Position numbers and translations under genes: made by a program
Assembly: GCF_001667075.1 (NCBI RefSeq)
Contig: NZ_LZIL01000003.1
Span: 62,001 to 126,000, forward strand
Reading direction: 5' to 3'
DNA: 64,000 nucleotides
Source: Mycobacterium sp. 852014-52450_SCH5900713
GTDB lineage: Bacteria > Actinomycetota > Actinomycetes > Mycobacteriales > Mycobacteriaceae
Notes under the pieces: model-generated
What the model was told of the DNA's origin: nothing
What the model saw: only the letters and a program-made list of their open reading frames with translations
The model's database searches: none
Shown here: positions 1-8,383 of the stretch, one piece after another
Numbering within the stretch: the first letter of the stretch is position 1
Layout of the letters: every line of letters begins with the position of its first letter

Positions 1-1
1 C

Positions 2-100
2 GCGCTCACCCCGGGCCACGACAAGGCGCAGGGCGCCCCCAAGCAGCTCGCCGACCGTGGCAGGCACGAAAAGCCCGAAACCGATCCATCGGGTTGGTAA
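2..100 (+). CDS. 3' end of a gene cut by the window edge
   Basis: Only the last 32 codons are present, ending in TAA at 98-100. The visible tail is hydrophilic (lysine, aspartate, proline rich), like a cytoplasmic C-terminus. The next ATG follows at once at 101, so the two genes probably share a transcript. In M. tuberculosis the gene before ephE is Rv3669, a small membrane (holin-like) protein; that identity is inferred from gene order only, because no domain is visible here. Confidence 0.5.
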   Translation, partial: ALTPGHDKAQGAPKQLADRGRHEKPETDPSGW

Positions 101-1054
101 ATGGCACCGCCGGATCCGTCGGTAACCCGCATCGACGGGCCGTGGCGCCATTTCGACGTGCACGCCAACGGCATCCGGTTCCACGTGGTCGAGGCCCTAC
201 CCACCGGCGCTGACACGACCGCACCGCCCACGGCCGGGCCGCTGGTGATGCTGCTGCACGGTTTCGGTTCGTTCTGGTGGTCGTGGCGTCATCAATTGCG
301 GGGACTGACCGGGGCGCGGGTGGTAGCAGTCGACCTGCGCGGCTACGGCGGCAGCGATAAGCCGCCCCGCGGCTACGACGGCTGGACGCTGGCCGGCGAC
401 ACGGCCGGCCTCATTCGGGCGCTGGGACACTCGTCGGCGATGCTCGTCGGTCACGCCGACGGCGGGCTGGCCTGCTGGGCCACCGCGCTGCTGCACGCGC
501 GATTGGTGTCGGCCATCGCGCTGATCAGCTCGCCGCACCCGGCGGCGCTGCGCCGGTCCACGCTGACCCGGCGCGACCAGGGGTATGCACTGCTGCCGAC
601 GTTACTGCGCTATCAAGTGCCGATCTGGCCGGAGCGCCTGCTGACCCGCGACAACGCGGCGGAGATCGAGCGCCTGGTCCGCAGCCGTAGCTGCCCCAAA
701 TGGGTTGCCTCCGAGGACTTTTCCGAATCCATCGGTTACCTGCGGATGGCCATCCAGATTCCGTCGGCGGCGCACTGCGCTCTGGAGTACCAGCGCTGGG
801 CGGTGCGCAGTCAGCTGCGTGACGAAGGCCGCCGCTTCATGAAATCGATGGGCCGGCAACTCAGCGTGCCGCTGCTGCACCTGCGCGGCGACGCCGATCC
901 CTACGTGCTGGCCGACCCGGTCAACCGCACGCGGCGCTATGCTCCGCAGGGGCGTTACGTATCCATCGACGGTGCAGGGCATTTCAGCCACGAAGAGGTG
1001 CCTGAGGAAATCAACAGACACTTGATGAAATTCATCGACTACGTGGTCAGCTGA
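101..1054 (+). CDS. ephE: alpha/beta-hydrolase, epoxide hydrolase EphE
   Basis: A 317-residue alpha/beta-hydrolase matching M. tuberculosis EphE (Rv3670). The oxyanion-hole motif HGFG lies near residue 51. The nucleophile elbow reads VGHADGG, with aspartate rather than serine as nucleophile, as in epoxide hydrolases and haloalkane dehalogenases. The catalytic histidine is in GAGHFSHEE near the C-terminus. There is no signal peptide, so it should be cytosolic. The ATG directly abuts the stop of the gene before it. The 3' end overlaps the convergent marP by 8 bp. Substrate cannot be read from the sequence; the family typically opens epoxides on lipids or xenobiotics. Confidence 0.85.
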   Translation: MAPPDPSVTRIDGPWRHFDVHANGIRFHVVEALPTGADTTAPPTAGPLVMLLHGFGSFWWSWRHQLRGLTGARVVAVDLRGYGGSDKPPRGYDGWTLAGDTAGLIRALGHSSAMLVGHADGGLACWATALLHARLVSAIALISSPHPAALRRSTLTRRDQGYALLPTLLRYQVPIWPERLLTRDNAAEIERLVRSRSCPKWVASEDFSESIGYLRMAIQIPSAAHCALEYQRWAVRSQLRDEGRRFMKSMGRQLSVPLLHLRGDADPYVLADPVNRTRRYAPQGRYVSIDGAGHFSHEEVPEEINRHLMKFIDYVVS

Positions 1055-2255
1055 CGCAGGCCCCGGTGGTCACCTGCTGAGTGTCACCGATTTTGGCGAG
1101 CTGACTGGCCACCTCGTCGGCCGTCAACACGAAGCCGGTGTCGGGATCGTCGACGGCCGCGCCGAACACCACGCCGAGCACCTGACCGCTGAGGTCGATC
1201 AACGGCCCACCCGAATTGCCTTGTTCCACATTGGCTCTGATGGTGTAGACGTCGCGGGTTACCGGCGCGGGGTCGCGGTAGATGTCGGGTCCGCTGAGCT
1301 TGATGACCTCGCGGATGCGGGCCGGGGTCGCGGTGAAGTTACCGCCGCCCGGATACCCCAGCACCACAACGCTTGTGCCCGTTTTCGCCTCGGCCGACGC
1401 GAAGGCCAGCGGCTGCGGCGGCAGGTTGGGGACGGCAAGGATAGCGATGTCGACCGACGGATCGTAGGAAACCACGGTGGCGTCCAGGGGACTGCCGCTG
1501 GCGTAGATCTGCACGCTGTTGGAACCGGCCACCACGTGCGCGTTGGTCATCACACGGTCGGGAGCGATCACAAATCCGCTGCCCTCCAACACTTTCTGAC
1601 AGCTCGGCGCCAGGCTGCGAACCTTGACGACGCTGGCCGCGGTGGCCTGCACCACCGGATTGCTGGCCAGCGCGGGATCGGGCGAGGCGACCGGAATCAC
1701 CGGAGTCCGGCTGAACGGCTCCAGCACCGCCGGCAGGCCGGAGGTGTTCAGCAATGCCGACAACCGCTTGGGCACCGTCTTCAGCCACGGCGGGGCGACC
1801 TCGTTGACCTGGGCCAGCACCCGCGAGCCGCGGACCGCGGCGGCCAGCTCGGGCTGGTCCTTGGACTGGGTCAGCGGCGTCGCCAACAACCACGCCGCGG
1901 TCAACACCACCACGAGCTGGACGCCCACCCCGATGAACGAGTCGACCGTCCGGATCGTGCGGCTGCGGATCGCGCCGCGAACCGCCCGCCCCAGCACCAC
2001 TCCCGCGACCTCGCCGACGACGACCAGCGCCAGGATCAGGAAGAGGGCGGCGAACAACTTGGCCCGCGGCGCGGCGATGTGGCTGACGAGGTGGGGCGCC
2101 AGCAGCACGCCCGCGATCGCGCCCAGCAACACACCCACGAACGAGAACAGCGACCCCACCGCGCCGGAACGCCAGCCCGATACGGCCGCGATGAAGGCGA
2201 CCGACAGCACGGCCACGTCAAGCCACTGTGACGGGGTCATCGAGTTCATGTTCAT
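1047..2255 (-). CDS. marP: membrane-anchored serine protease MarP
   Basis: A 402-residue protein nearly collinear with M. tuberculosis MarP (Rv3671c, 397 aa), the periplasmic protease needed for acid resistance. Four hydrophobic segments in the first about 160 residues (CvpA/colicin V-like region) anchor it. A trypsin-like domain follows, with the triad in TNAHVVAG (His), SVDIAIL (Asp) and EQGNSGGP (Ser), near residues 240, 269 and 348. Two cysteines that form the regulatory disulfide in the homologue are present (SCQKV and the C-terminal GACVS). The ATG at 2255 overlaps the Nudix stop as ATGA. A second ATG at 2240 matches the annotated M. tuberculosis start, so either could be used. Confidence 0.9.
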   Translation of the reverse strand: MNMNSMTPSQWLDVAVLSVAFIAAVSGWRSGAVGSLFSFVGVLLGAIAGVLLAPHLVSHIAAPRAKLFAALFLILALVVVGEVAGVVLGRAVRGAIRSRTIRTVDSFIGVGVQLVVVLTAAWLLATPLTQSKDQPELAAAVRGSRVLAQVNEVAPPWLKTVPKRLSALLNTSGLPAVLEPFSRTPVIPVASPDPALASNPVVQATAASVVKVRSLAPSCQKVLEGSGFVIAPDRVMTNAHVVAGSNSVQIYASGSPLDATVVSYDPSVDIAILAVPNLPPQPLAFASAEAKTGTSVVVLGYPGGGNFTATPARIREVIKLSGPDIYRDPAPVTRDVYTIRANVEQGNSGGPLIDLSGQVLGVVFGAAVDDPDTGFVLTADEVASQLAKIGDTQQVTTGACVS

Positions 2256-3076
2256 CGGGTGGGGCCGCCCTGCTCGCCGACCAGCGCCATCGCCGCGTCC
2301 AGCTCGCGGACGTCGGTGATGTCCCAGGGCTGGGCCCAGCCGGCGACGTCGAGCATCGCACAGATCACCTGGCCAGTGAATCCCCAGACCAGCATCTCGT
2401 TCAGCAGAAACGCCGGGCCGGCCCACCGGCGGCCGAGGTCACCCCGGTAGACCATCAGCCGGTTGGCCGGGTTTATGAAGGCGCGCAACGGAACTCGCGC
2501 CACGATCGCGGTTTCGGCCTCGTTGACGACGGCCACCGGCCCGGGATCCGGCGAGTAGGCCAGCACCGGGACGACGTGAAACCGCGACGGCGCAATGAAC
2601 GTGCGCTCCATGGTGACCAAGGGACGCAACCGCGAAACGTCGATCCCGGTTTCCTCCTGGGCTTCGCGCAAGGCGGTGGTGACCGGGCCGTCATCGGTGG
2701 GATCGGAGGCGCCGCCGGGAAACGCCGCCTGGCCGGCGTGGTGGCGCAAGGTCGAGGCCCGCACGGTGACCAGGAGGTCGGCGTCGTCGGGGACTCCGCC
2801 GTCGGCCGGCGCGGTCTCCGGGCCCGAGAACAGCACCAAGACTGCGGCTTCGCGACCGCTGCCGCGCATCGCCGACAAAGACGACGCGGCCTTGCCGGTG
2901 ATCATCGCCAGCACGTCGGCCGGCAGCCGGCGCCGGTACGCGTCCGGCATCCGCTCGACGTTGTCGACCAGGGGGCGCAGCCACGGCGGGGAGGCGTCGG
3001 GGCTCAGCGCCACCGTCCCGCGCGCGTGGGTGCGGTTACCACCTCCCGCGGGCGGGGGGGTACCCCCAACACTCAC
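2252..3076 (-). CDS. Nudix hydrolase, CoA-pyrophosphatase type
   Basis: Orthologue of Rv3672c. The Nudix box lies in GGASDPTDDG through REAQEETGI, and just before it stands LRHHAGQAAFPGG, the extra signature of the NudL/CoA diphosphatase subgroup. Expected reaction: hydrolysis of CoA to phosphopantetheine and 3',5'-ADP, or of a related nucleotide. I chose GTG 3076 because GGAG sits six bases upstream and the 274 residues match the roughly 273 of the homologue. Alternatives are TTG 3097 and GTG 3013. The chosen start makes the GC-rich dyad at 3041-3070 part of the coding N-terminus. The gene follows the TlpA-like gene and couples to marP by a 4-base overlap. Confidence 0.8.
   Translation of the reverse strand: MSVGGTPPPAGGGNRTHARGTVALSPDASPPWLRPLVDNVERMPDAYRRRLPADVLAMITGKAASSLSAMRGSGREAAVLVLFSGPETAPADGGVPDDADLLVTVRASTLRHHAGQAAFPGGASDPTDDGPVTTALREAQEETGIDVSRLRPLVTMERTFIAPSRFHVVPVLAYSPDPGPVAVVNEAETAIVARVPLRAFINPANRLMVYRGDLGRRWAGPAFLLNEMLVWGFTGQVICAMLDVAGWAQPWDITDVRELDAAMALVGEQGGPTR
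3041..3070. repeat. GC-rich dyad in the Nudix N-terminus
   Basis: A C-run and G-run dense segment containing GGGGGTACCCCC, a perfect 12-base palindrome, next to CCCGCGGG. It falls between the TlpA-like gene and the conserved Nudix domain. It shares the core ACCTCCCGC with a similar GC-rich element at 55667-55697 in the N-terminus of egtB, so both may be copies of a small interspersed mycobacterial repeat. Confidence 0.45.
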
Positions 3077-3105
3077 GGGGCGCTCCAGTCGGTCCAATTT
3101 TCGGC

Positions 3106-3753
3106 TTATCCCTTGTCATTTCCGACCGCGGCGGCGATCTCGTCGGCGCTGTCGAAGGCCCGCGGCAGCATCTGGGCAACGCTACCGTCCGGCCGCAGAA
3201 CCACCGTCGCGGGCATCACGTTTACCACGCCCAGCGCCGCCGCGACCCGCCGGCGACCGTCCTGCAGGGTTGGCAGCCGAACGCCCAGTTCGGCCAGCCG
3301 CAGCAACGCGGCCGTCTCGTTCTCGTCCTGATGCACCGTCACCACCATCACGTCAGACCCGACTCGCCGTTGATACTCGGCCATCGCGGGCAGTTCGGCC
3401 GCACACGGCGCGCACCAATACGCCCATAAGTTGAGGACCACCCGCCGCCCGGCCAGCGCGCGGGCGACGTCGACAACCGAACCGTCGGCGGCACACTCGG
3501 CCGTGACACCGCGCAGCGCGGGGGGGCCCGGGCCATCACCGGCGGCGGGACAGGGCGCCAGGTCGGCCCGTTGCCGCGGACCCGCCAGCGCGGCCGCCGT
3601 GTCGGCGTCGCGGTGTTCGCGGTCGGGTGGGCTCACGGCCGTGCCGGGCTTCGGGGCCGGCGCGGACTCGTCGCGCAGCTGGGCGACGAGGGCCGCCGCC
3701 AGCGCCGCCACCACCGCGAGGATCGCGATGGTCCAGCGCGTGGTCCGCGTCAA
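3106..3753 (-). CDS. TlpA-like membrane-tethered thioredoxin
   Basis: A 215-residue orthologue of Rv3673c. An N-terminal hydrophobic segment (about residues 8-25) acts as signal anchor and puts the domain outside the membrane. The thioredoxin fold carries the redox motif WCAPC followed by AAELPAM, typical of TlpA/ResA proteins that reduce disulfides. Two further cysteines (around residues 68 and 84) lie in the extra region before the active site. The TTG at 3753 is the only start upstream of the hydrophobic segment, because the nth stop lies in the same frame four codons earlier. The partner could be MarP, whose disulfide is redox-sensitive in the homologue, but that is inference. Confidence 0.8.
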   Translation of the reverse strand: MTRTTRWTIAILAVVAALAAALVAQLRDESAPAPKPGTAVSPPDREHRDADTAAALAGPRQRADLAPCPAAGDGPGPPALRGVTAECAADGSVVDVARALAGRRVVLNLWAYWCAPCAAELPAMAEYQRRVGSDVMVVTVHQDENETAALLRLAELGVRLPTLQDGRRRVAAALGVVNVMPATVVLRPDGSVAQMLPRAFDSADEIAAAVGNDKG

Positions 3754-3765
3754 GGTGGTAGGCGC

Positions 3766-4563
3766 CTACAGGCCGGCCAGGGCCAGCAGGTGCTCGGTTT
3801 CCGGGCCCCGCACCAGGGGCGCGGCCAGTAGCGGTTCGGTGGGGCCGAGGCCGAAGGAGGGGCAGTCCTTGGCCACCACGCACACACCGCAGGCCGGCTT
3901 GCGCGCGTGGCACACCCGGCGGCCGTGGAAGATCACGCGGTGGCTCAACATGGTCCACTCGCTGCGTTCGATCAGTTCGCCGGCCGCGCGCTCGATCTTC
4001 ACCGGGTCCTTGTCGCTGGTCCAGCGCCACCTGTGCAGCAGCCGCGCGAAGTGGGTGTCGACCGTGATGCCGGGGACGCCAAAGGCGTTGCCCAGGATGA
4101 CGTTGGCGGTCTTGCGGCCCACCCCGGGCAGCGTGACCAGTTCCTCCATGGTGGAAGGCACCTCGCCGTCAAACCGTTCGACCAGCGCCTGCCCGAGGCC
4201 GATGAGGGAGGTCGCCTTATTGCGGAAAAACCCCGTCGGACGGATCAGGGCTTCCAGTTCGTCGCGATCCGCCTGCGCATAGTCCAGCGCCGACGGGTAC
4301 CGCTTGAACAACGCCGGCGTGGTCAGGTTCACCCGTTTGTCCGTGCTCTGCGCGGAAAGGATCGTGGCGACGGTCAGCTCCAGCGGCGTGGTGAAGTCCA
4401 GCTCGCAGTGCGCGTCCGGAAACGCCTGCGCCAGCGCCCGATTCATCCGGCGGGCCCGCCGCACCAAGCCGGCCCGCGTCTCCTCAGACCAGCGCCGTGC
4501 ACCGTTGCCACCCGGTGGGACCGAGGTGGACTTCGAGCGCCCGGACGACTTTGCCGCTGTCAC
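3766..4563 (-). CDS. nth: endonuclease III
   Basis: A 265-residue DNA glycosylase/AP lyase of base-excision repair that removes oxidised pyrimidines. The helix-hairpin-helix with the catalytic lysine reads [11 protein letters not shown], and the catalytic aspartate is in VDTHFAR. The [4Fe-4S] cluster loop C-x6-C-x2-C-x5-C is intact ([11 protein letters not shown] to AKDC). The N-terminus has about 25 extra basic residues, as in other mycobacterial Nth. Start is GTG 4563; a TACTCT box ends seven bases upstream, so the mRNA is probably leaderless. It heads the operon nth, TlpA-like, Nudix, marP. Confidence 0.93.
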   Translation of the reverse strand: MTAAKSSGRSKSTSVPPGGNGARRWSEETRAGLVRRARRMNRALAQAFPDAHCELDFTTPLELTVATILSAQSTDKRVNLTTPALFKRYPSALDYAQADRDELEALIRPTGFFRNKATSLIGLGQALVERFDGEVPSTMEELVTLPGVGRKTANVILGNAFGVPGITVDTHFARLLHRWRWTSDKDPVKIERAAGELIERSEWTMLSHRVIFHGRRVCHARKPACGVCVVAKDCPSFGLGPTEPLLAAPLVRGPETEHLLALAGL

Positions 4564-4570
4564 CTACGAC

Positions 4571-4576
4571 AGAGTA
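4571..4576 (-). promoter_or_regulatory. -10 box of nth, leaderless type
   Basis: TACTCT (TANNNT) ends seven bases before the GTG of nth, which would place the transcript start at the start codon. Confidence 0.5.
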
Positions 4577-4619
4577 CTGATTTCGTGATCTCGCCGAGAC
4601 CACGTGTTGATTGAAGTCC

Positions 4620-5015
4620 ATGTTTACTCTCCTTGTGTCGTGGTTGCTGGTGGCCTGCGTTCCGGCGTTGCTGATGCTGGCGGCGCTCGGATTGGGGCGG
4701 CTCGAACGGGGGCTCGCCCGCGAAGACGTCACCATGCTCGCGGTCACCGAGCTTTTCGAGTACGCCGAACTTGTCGACGTGCGCACCCTGGCCCGGGAGG
4801 GCATGCCGGAGGCGGTGGAATTTCTGCACCGGCGCGAGGCCCGGGAACTTTCCGAGGCCGCGCTGGCCGGGCTGACGGCCGGGCCGCGGCATGCGGCGCC
4901 GTCGTTTGCCGCCAGCTTCATTGACCCTGCCGAGCTGACATTGCCGACGCGAATACAAGCGCATTCGCAGATCAATCCGCAGTTTAAGGCCACTCGACAC
5001 GTCAATCGTGTGTAG
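4620..5015 (+). CDS. small membrane protein (Rv3675-like)
   Basis: A 131-residue protein of unknown function, orthologous by position to Rv3675. One strong hydrophobic segment covers residues 1-28, followed by a hydrophilic cytosolic or external region rich in Glu, Arg and Ala. I chose ATG 4620; a TTG nine bases earlier would only add three residues. It diverges from nth across a 56-bp gap and lies about 100 bp before crp. No catalytic motif is visible. Confidence 0.7.
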   Translation: MFTLLVSWLLVACVPALLMLAALGLGRLERGLAREDVTMLAVTELFEYAELVDVRTLAREGMPEAVEFLHRREARELSEAALAGLTAGPRHAAPSFAASFIDPAELTLPTRIQAHSQINPQFKATRHVNRV

Positions 5016-5113
5016 CGTTGCACGTTGGACAAAATGTCCTACCGCTAGACTCATCACGCGAGCAAGGGATTAACCTGCCCGTACACAAATCATTGGAAAG
5101 CTGAAGAGGCAAC

Positions 5114-5788
5114 GTGGACGAGATCCTGGCAAGGGCAGGAATCTTCCAAGGGGTTGAGCCCGGCGCGGTCGCCGCGCTGACCAAGCAACTGCAACCCGTC
5201 GACTTTCCCCGTGGGCACACGGTCTTCGCCGAAGGCGAGCCGGGTGATCGGCTGTACATCATCGTCTCGGGGAAGGTCAAGATCGGCCGTCGCTCACCCG
5301 ATGGCCGGGAGAACCTGCTGACGATCATGGGCCCGTCGGACATGTTCGGCGAGTTGTCTATTTTCGACCCCGGCCCACGGACTTCCAGCGCCACCACCAT
5401 CACCGAAGTGCGCGCCGTGTCGATGGACCGCGACGCGTTGCGGGCGTGGATCGCCGACCGTCCCGAGATCGCCGAGCAGCTGCTGCGGGTGCTGGCCCGC
5501 CGGCTGCGCCGCACCAACAACAATCTGGCCGACCTCATCTTCACCGATGTGCCCGGCCGGGTGGCCAAGCAGCTGCTGCAGCTCGCCCAGCGGTTCGGCA
5601 CCCAGGAGGGTGGCGCCATGCGCGTCACCCACGACCTGACCCAGGAGGAGATCGCCCAGCTGGTGGGGGCGTCCCGGGAGACGGTGAACAAGGCGCTGGC
5701 CGATTTCGCCCACCGCGGCTGGATCCGTCTGGAAGGCAAGAGTGTGCTGATTTCGGACTCCGAAAGGCTCGCGAGGCGCGCGAGGTAA
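5114..5788 (+). CDS. crp: cAMP receptor protein, global regulator
   Basis: A 224-residue CRP/FNR-family regulator, equivalent to Rv3676. Residues 1-115 form the cyclic-nucleotide barrel, with the cAMP-binding stretch FGELSIFD followed by [11 protein letters not shown] long dimerisation helix follows, then a winged helix-turn-helix with recognition segment [14 protein letters not shown]. Start is GTG 5114 with AGAGG five bases upstream. In M. tuberculosis it binds TGTGA-N6-TCACA sites and controls genes such as whiB1 and rpfA. The 98-bp upstream region carries the promoter, but I found no convincing CRP site there. Confidence 0.93.
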   Translation: MDEILARAGIFQGVEPGAVAALTKQLQPVDFPRGHTVFAEGEPGDRLYIIVSGKVKIGRRSPDGRENLLTIMGPSDMFGELSIFDPGPRTSSATTITEVRAVSMDRDALRAWIADRPEIAEQLLRVLARRLRRTNNNLADLIFTDVPGRVAKQLLQLAQRFGTQEGGAMRVTHDLTQEEIAQLVGASRETVNKALADFAHRGWIRLEGKSVLISDSERLARRAR

Positions 5789-5868
5789 GCGCGCGAATTG
5801 CGTCGAGATCGACGTTTTCGACACGTTCACTCGAACTTTTCCGCGATAGCGGCGATTTCGGCGCGAGT

Positions 5869-6660
5869 TCAGCGCTGCAAATAGTCCAGCTGCGCCTGAA
5901 CGGACCATTCGGCCGCGTCCCAGAGTTTCTCGTCGACGTCTACATAGACGTGTTCGACGACTTGGCGCGCGGTGGCGTCGTCGCCGATGTCCCGCAACGC
6001 GGCGCGCACCTGTTCCAGCCGTTCCTGCCGGTGCACCAGGTAGCCGGACGCGACGGCCTGCAGGTCGGGCAGGTCGGGCCCGTGGCCCGGCAGCACCGTA
6101 CGTCGCCCCAGACCACGCAAGCGCCGCAACGATTCCAGGTAGTCGGCCAGGCTGCCGTCTTCGGAATCAATGACGGCGGTGCCGCGGCCCAGCACGCTGT
6201 CGGCGGTGAGGACGGCGTCGTCGAGCACGAACGAGAACGAGTCGGCGGTGTGGCCGGGGGTGGCCATCACCCGGATCTTGAGGCCGGCCGCGTCGATCAC
6301 CTCACCATCGGTGAGGTGACCGCCGAGGCCGCGCAGAAACCCGCTGCCCGCCGACCGCACGGTCGCGCCGGTCCGCTCGACCAGCTTGTCGATGCCGTCG
6401 GTGTGATCGCCGTGCCGGTGGCTGATGAGCACCAGCGTGATACGGCCCAACTCGGCGACCCGGGCGATGTGGTCGTCGTCGTCGGGCCCGGGGTCCACCA
6501 CGACCAACTCGTCGCTGCCCTTGCCGCGCAGCACCCACGTGTTGGTGCCCTCGAGCGTCATCAACCCGGGGTTGTCGGCCAACAGAACCGAGGCAGTGTC
6601 GGTGACCGCCCGCAGGGTGCCGTATGCGGGATGACTCGGCGACTCCGGCGCATCGGTCAC
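5869..6660 (-). CDS. metallo-beta-lactamase-fold hydrolase
   Basis: A 263-residue MBL-fold protein, orthologue of Rv3677c. The metal motif HRHGDHTDG supplies His-x-His-x-Asp-His; further ligands are in MATPGHTADS and LPGHGPD. The order and spacing suggest the glyoxalase II-like/LACTB2-like branch, which hydrolyses thioesters or nucleic-acid phosphodiesters. The GTG start at 6660 overlaps the stop of the RidA gene as GTGA, so it is coupled to RidA and the upstream small gene. Substrate unknown. Confidence 0.85.
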   Translation of the reverse strand: MTDAPESPSHPAYGTLRAVTDTASVLLADNPGLMTLEGTNTWVLRGKGSDELVVVDPGPDDDDHIARVAELGRITLVLISHRHGDHTDGIDKLVERTGATVRSAGSGFLRGLGGHLTDGEVIDAAGLKIRVMATPGHTADSFSFVLDDAVLTADSVLGRGTAVIDSEDGSLADYLESLRRLRGLGRRTVLPGHGPDLPDLQAVASGYLVHRQERLEQVRAALRDIGDDATARQVVEHVYVDVDEKLWDAAEWSVQAQLDYLQR

Positions 6661-7121
6661 GATCGCGAGCCGACCTCCACGATCAGCTCCACTTCGACCG
6701 GCGCATCCAGCGGCAGCTCGGAAACGCCGACGGCCGACCGTGCGTGTGCGCCGTCCTCGCCGAACACCTCGGCGAGCAGCTCCGAAGCGCCGTTGATGAC
6801 GCTCGGCTGGCCGTTGAAACCCGGAGCGGAGGCGACGAAGCCGACGACCTTGACCACTCGGGTCACCGCGTCGATGCCCACCAGCGAATCGACGGCCGCG
6901 AGGGCGTTGAGCGCGCAGATCCGCGCCATCGCCTTGCCTTCTTCCAAGCTGACCTGCGCCCCGACCTTGCCGGTCCCGGCCAGCTGTCCCGCCTGCAGCG
7001 GCAGCTGACCGGCGGTGTACACCAGGTTGCCCGTCCGCACGGCGGGCACATAGGCGGCCAGCGGCGCCACCACCTCCGGAAGCGCGACCCCGAGTTCGGC
7101 GAGCCGGGCGGAAGCAGTCAT
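6657..7121 (-). CDS. RidA-family enamine/imine deaminase
   Basis: A 154-residue YjgF/YER057c/UK114 protein, orthologue of Rv3678c. Members hydrolyse reactive 2-aminoacrylate made by PLP enzymes. The core has LVYTAGQLPL and MARICALNALAAVD, with the divergent mycobacterial form of the C-terminal substrate loop; the arginine of classical RidA is not obvious, so activity is uncertain. The ATG at 7121 is immediately next to the stop of the DUF4177 gene. Confidence 0.8.
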   Translation of the reverse strand: MTASARLAELGVALPEVVAPLAAYVPAVRTGNLVYTAGQLPLQAGQLAGTGKVGAQVSLEEGKAMARICALNALAAVDSLVGIDAVTRVVKVVGFVASAPGFNGQPSVINGASELLAEVFGEDGAHARSAVGVSELPLDAPVEVELIVEVGSRS

Positions 7122-7283
7122 CTACTTGGGGCGCTTCAAATACGCGACGTGTTGCTCACCGGTTGGCCCGGGCAGTACGGACACCAACTCCCAGCCGTCG
7201 GCACCCCACTGGTCGAGAATCTGTTTGGTGGCGTGCGTGAGCAGCGGGACGGTGACGTATTCCCATGCGATCGGTTGGCTCAT
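7122..7283 (-). CDS. 53-residue DUF4177-like protein
   Basis: A small gene matching M. tuberculosis Rv3678A in position. The product begins MSQPIAWEYVTVPL and contains GADGWELVSV, the usual signature of DUF4177 proteins, which form a small beta sheet of unknown function. A TAAGCT box ends six bases before the ATG, so this gene likely starts the leaderless operon DUF4177, RidA, MBL hydrolase. Confidence 0.8.
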   Translation of the reverse strand: MSQPIAWEYVTVPLLTHATKQILDQWGADGWELVSVLPGPTGEQHVAYLKRPK

Positions 7284-7289
7284 GGCGCG

Positions 7290-7295
7290 AGCTTA
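7290..7295 (-). promoter_or_regulatory. -10 box of the DUF4177-RidA-MBL operon
   Basis: TAAGCT ends six bases before the ATG of the DUF4177 gene. It faces the divergent TAGCAT box at 7349, so the 77-bp gap holds two back-to-back leaderless promoters. Confidence 0.5.
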
Positions 7296-7348
7296 TCGGT
7301 CGGATGTGAACGGCTCTGGCCTGCCCGGGGGCCGGACGCCGGTCGGGC

Positions 7349-7354
7349 TAGCAT
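7349..7354 (+). promoter_or_regulatory. -10 box of the ArsA/Get3-like operon
   Basis: TAGCAT followed by six bases and then the GTG of the first ATPase gene; leaderless arrangement. Confidence 0.5.
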
Positions 7355-7360
7355 GCGAAG

Positions 7361-8383
7361 GTGGCAAACACATCGAGCGGCGGTAGCGCCGTCGGCTGGC
7401 CGGCGCGGCTCTCAAAGGCCCGCCTGCATTTCGTCACCGGTAAAGGCGGCACGGGCAAGTCGACGATAGCGGCCGCACTGGCACTGACCCTGGCAGCCGG
7501 GGGCCGCAAGGTCCTTCTGGTGGAAGTCGAAGGGCGGCAAGGCATTGCGCAACTCTTCGACGTCCCGCCGCTGCCCTACCAGGAGGTCAAGATCGCGACC
7601 GCCGAACGCGGCGGTCAGGTCAACGCGCTGGCAATCGACATCGAGGCCGCGTTCCTGGAATACCTGGACATGTTCTACAACCTCGGCATCGCCGGGCGGG
7701 CGATGCGGCGCATCGGCGCCATCGAGTTCGCGACGACGATCGCGCCCGGCCTGCGCGACGTGCTGCTCACCGGAAAGATCAAGGAATCGGTGGTGCGGCT
7801 GAACAAGGGGACCAAGAACCCCGTCTACGACGCGGTCGTCGTAGACGCACCACCGACGGGACGGATCGCCCGCTTCCTGGATGTCACCAAGGCTGTGTCG
7901 GATCTGGCCAAGGGCGGCCCGGTGCACTCGCAGAGCGAGGGGGTGGTGAAGCTGTTGCACTCCGAGCAGACGGTCATCCACCTGGTCACCCTGCTGGAGG
8001 CGTTGCCGGTGCAGGAAACCCTGGAAGCCATCGAGGAACTCGCCGAGATGGAGCTCCCGATCGGTAGCGTGATCGTGAATCGCAACATCGCGTCTTATCT
8101 GCAGCCCGCCGACCTGGCGAAGGCCGCCGAGGGGCACGTCGACGCAGACTCGGTGCGGGCGGGGCTGGAAATGGCGGGAATCAAGCTGAACGACACCGAG
8201 TTCGCGGGACTGCTGACCGAGACCATCGAGCACGCGACCGTCATCGCCGCGCGGGCCGAGATCGCACAGCAACTCGACGCGCTGCAGGTGCCGCGGCTGG
8301 AACTGCCGGCGATCTCCGACGGCGTCGACCTCGGAAGCCTCTATGAGCTTTCGGAATCGCTTGCACAGCAGGGGGTTCGATGA
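7361..8383 (+). CDS. bagA: Get3/ArsA-like ATPase, first subunit
   Basis: A 340-residue P-loop ATPase, orthologue of Rv3679. The deviant Walker A motif is GKGGTGKST near residue 28, and switch regions are VDAPPTGR and VIVNRN. It lacks the ArsA metal-site cysteines. In M. tuberculosis Rv3679 pairs with Rv3680 to form a Get3-like heterodimer (I recall the names BagA/BagB). A role in redox balance, glycerol metabolism or client targeting has been proposed. It starts at GTG 7361, leaderless, and its stop overlaps the next ATG as ATGA, so the two subunits are made together. Confidence 0.85.
   Translation: MANTSSGGSAVGWPARLSKARLHFVTGKGGTGKSTIAAALALTLAAGGRKVLLVEVEGRQGIAQLFDVPPLPYQEVKIATAERGGQVNALAIDIEAAFLEYLDMFYNLGIAGRAMRRIGAIEFATTIAPGLRDVLLTGKIKESVVRLNKGTKNPVYDAVVVDAPPTGRIARFLDVTKAVSDLAKGGPVHSQSEGVVKLLHSEQTVIHLVTLLEALPVQETLEAIEELAEMELPIGSVIVNRNIASYLQPADLAKAAEGHVDADSVRAGLEMAGIKLNDTEFAGLLTETIEHATVIAARAEIAQQLDALQVPRLELPAISDGVDLGSLYELSESLAQQGVR

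Noticed and set aside
1221..2231. Long plus-strand open frame opposite marP
   Set aside because: Composition (Arg, Gly, His, Gln rich) is that of an antisense reading of a GC-rich gene; marP on the other strand matches its family throughout.
5005..5113. CRP self-binding site upstream of crp
   Set aside because: TGTGTAGCGTTGCACG has only a weak half-match to TGTGA-N6-TCACA; not enough to call.
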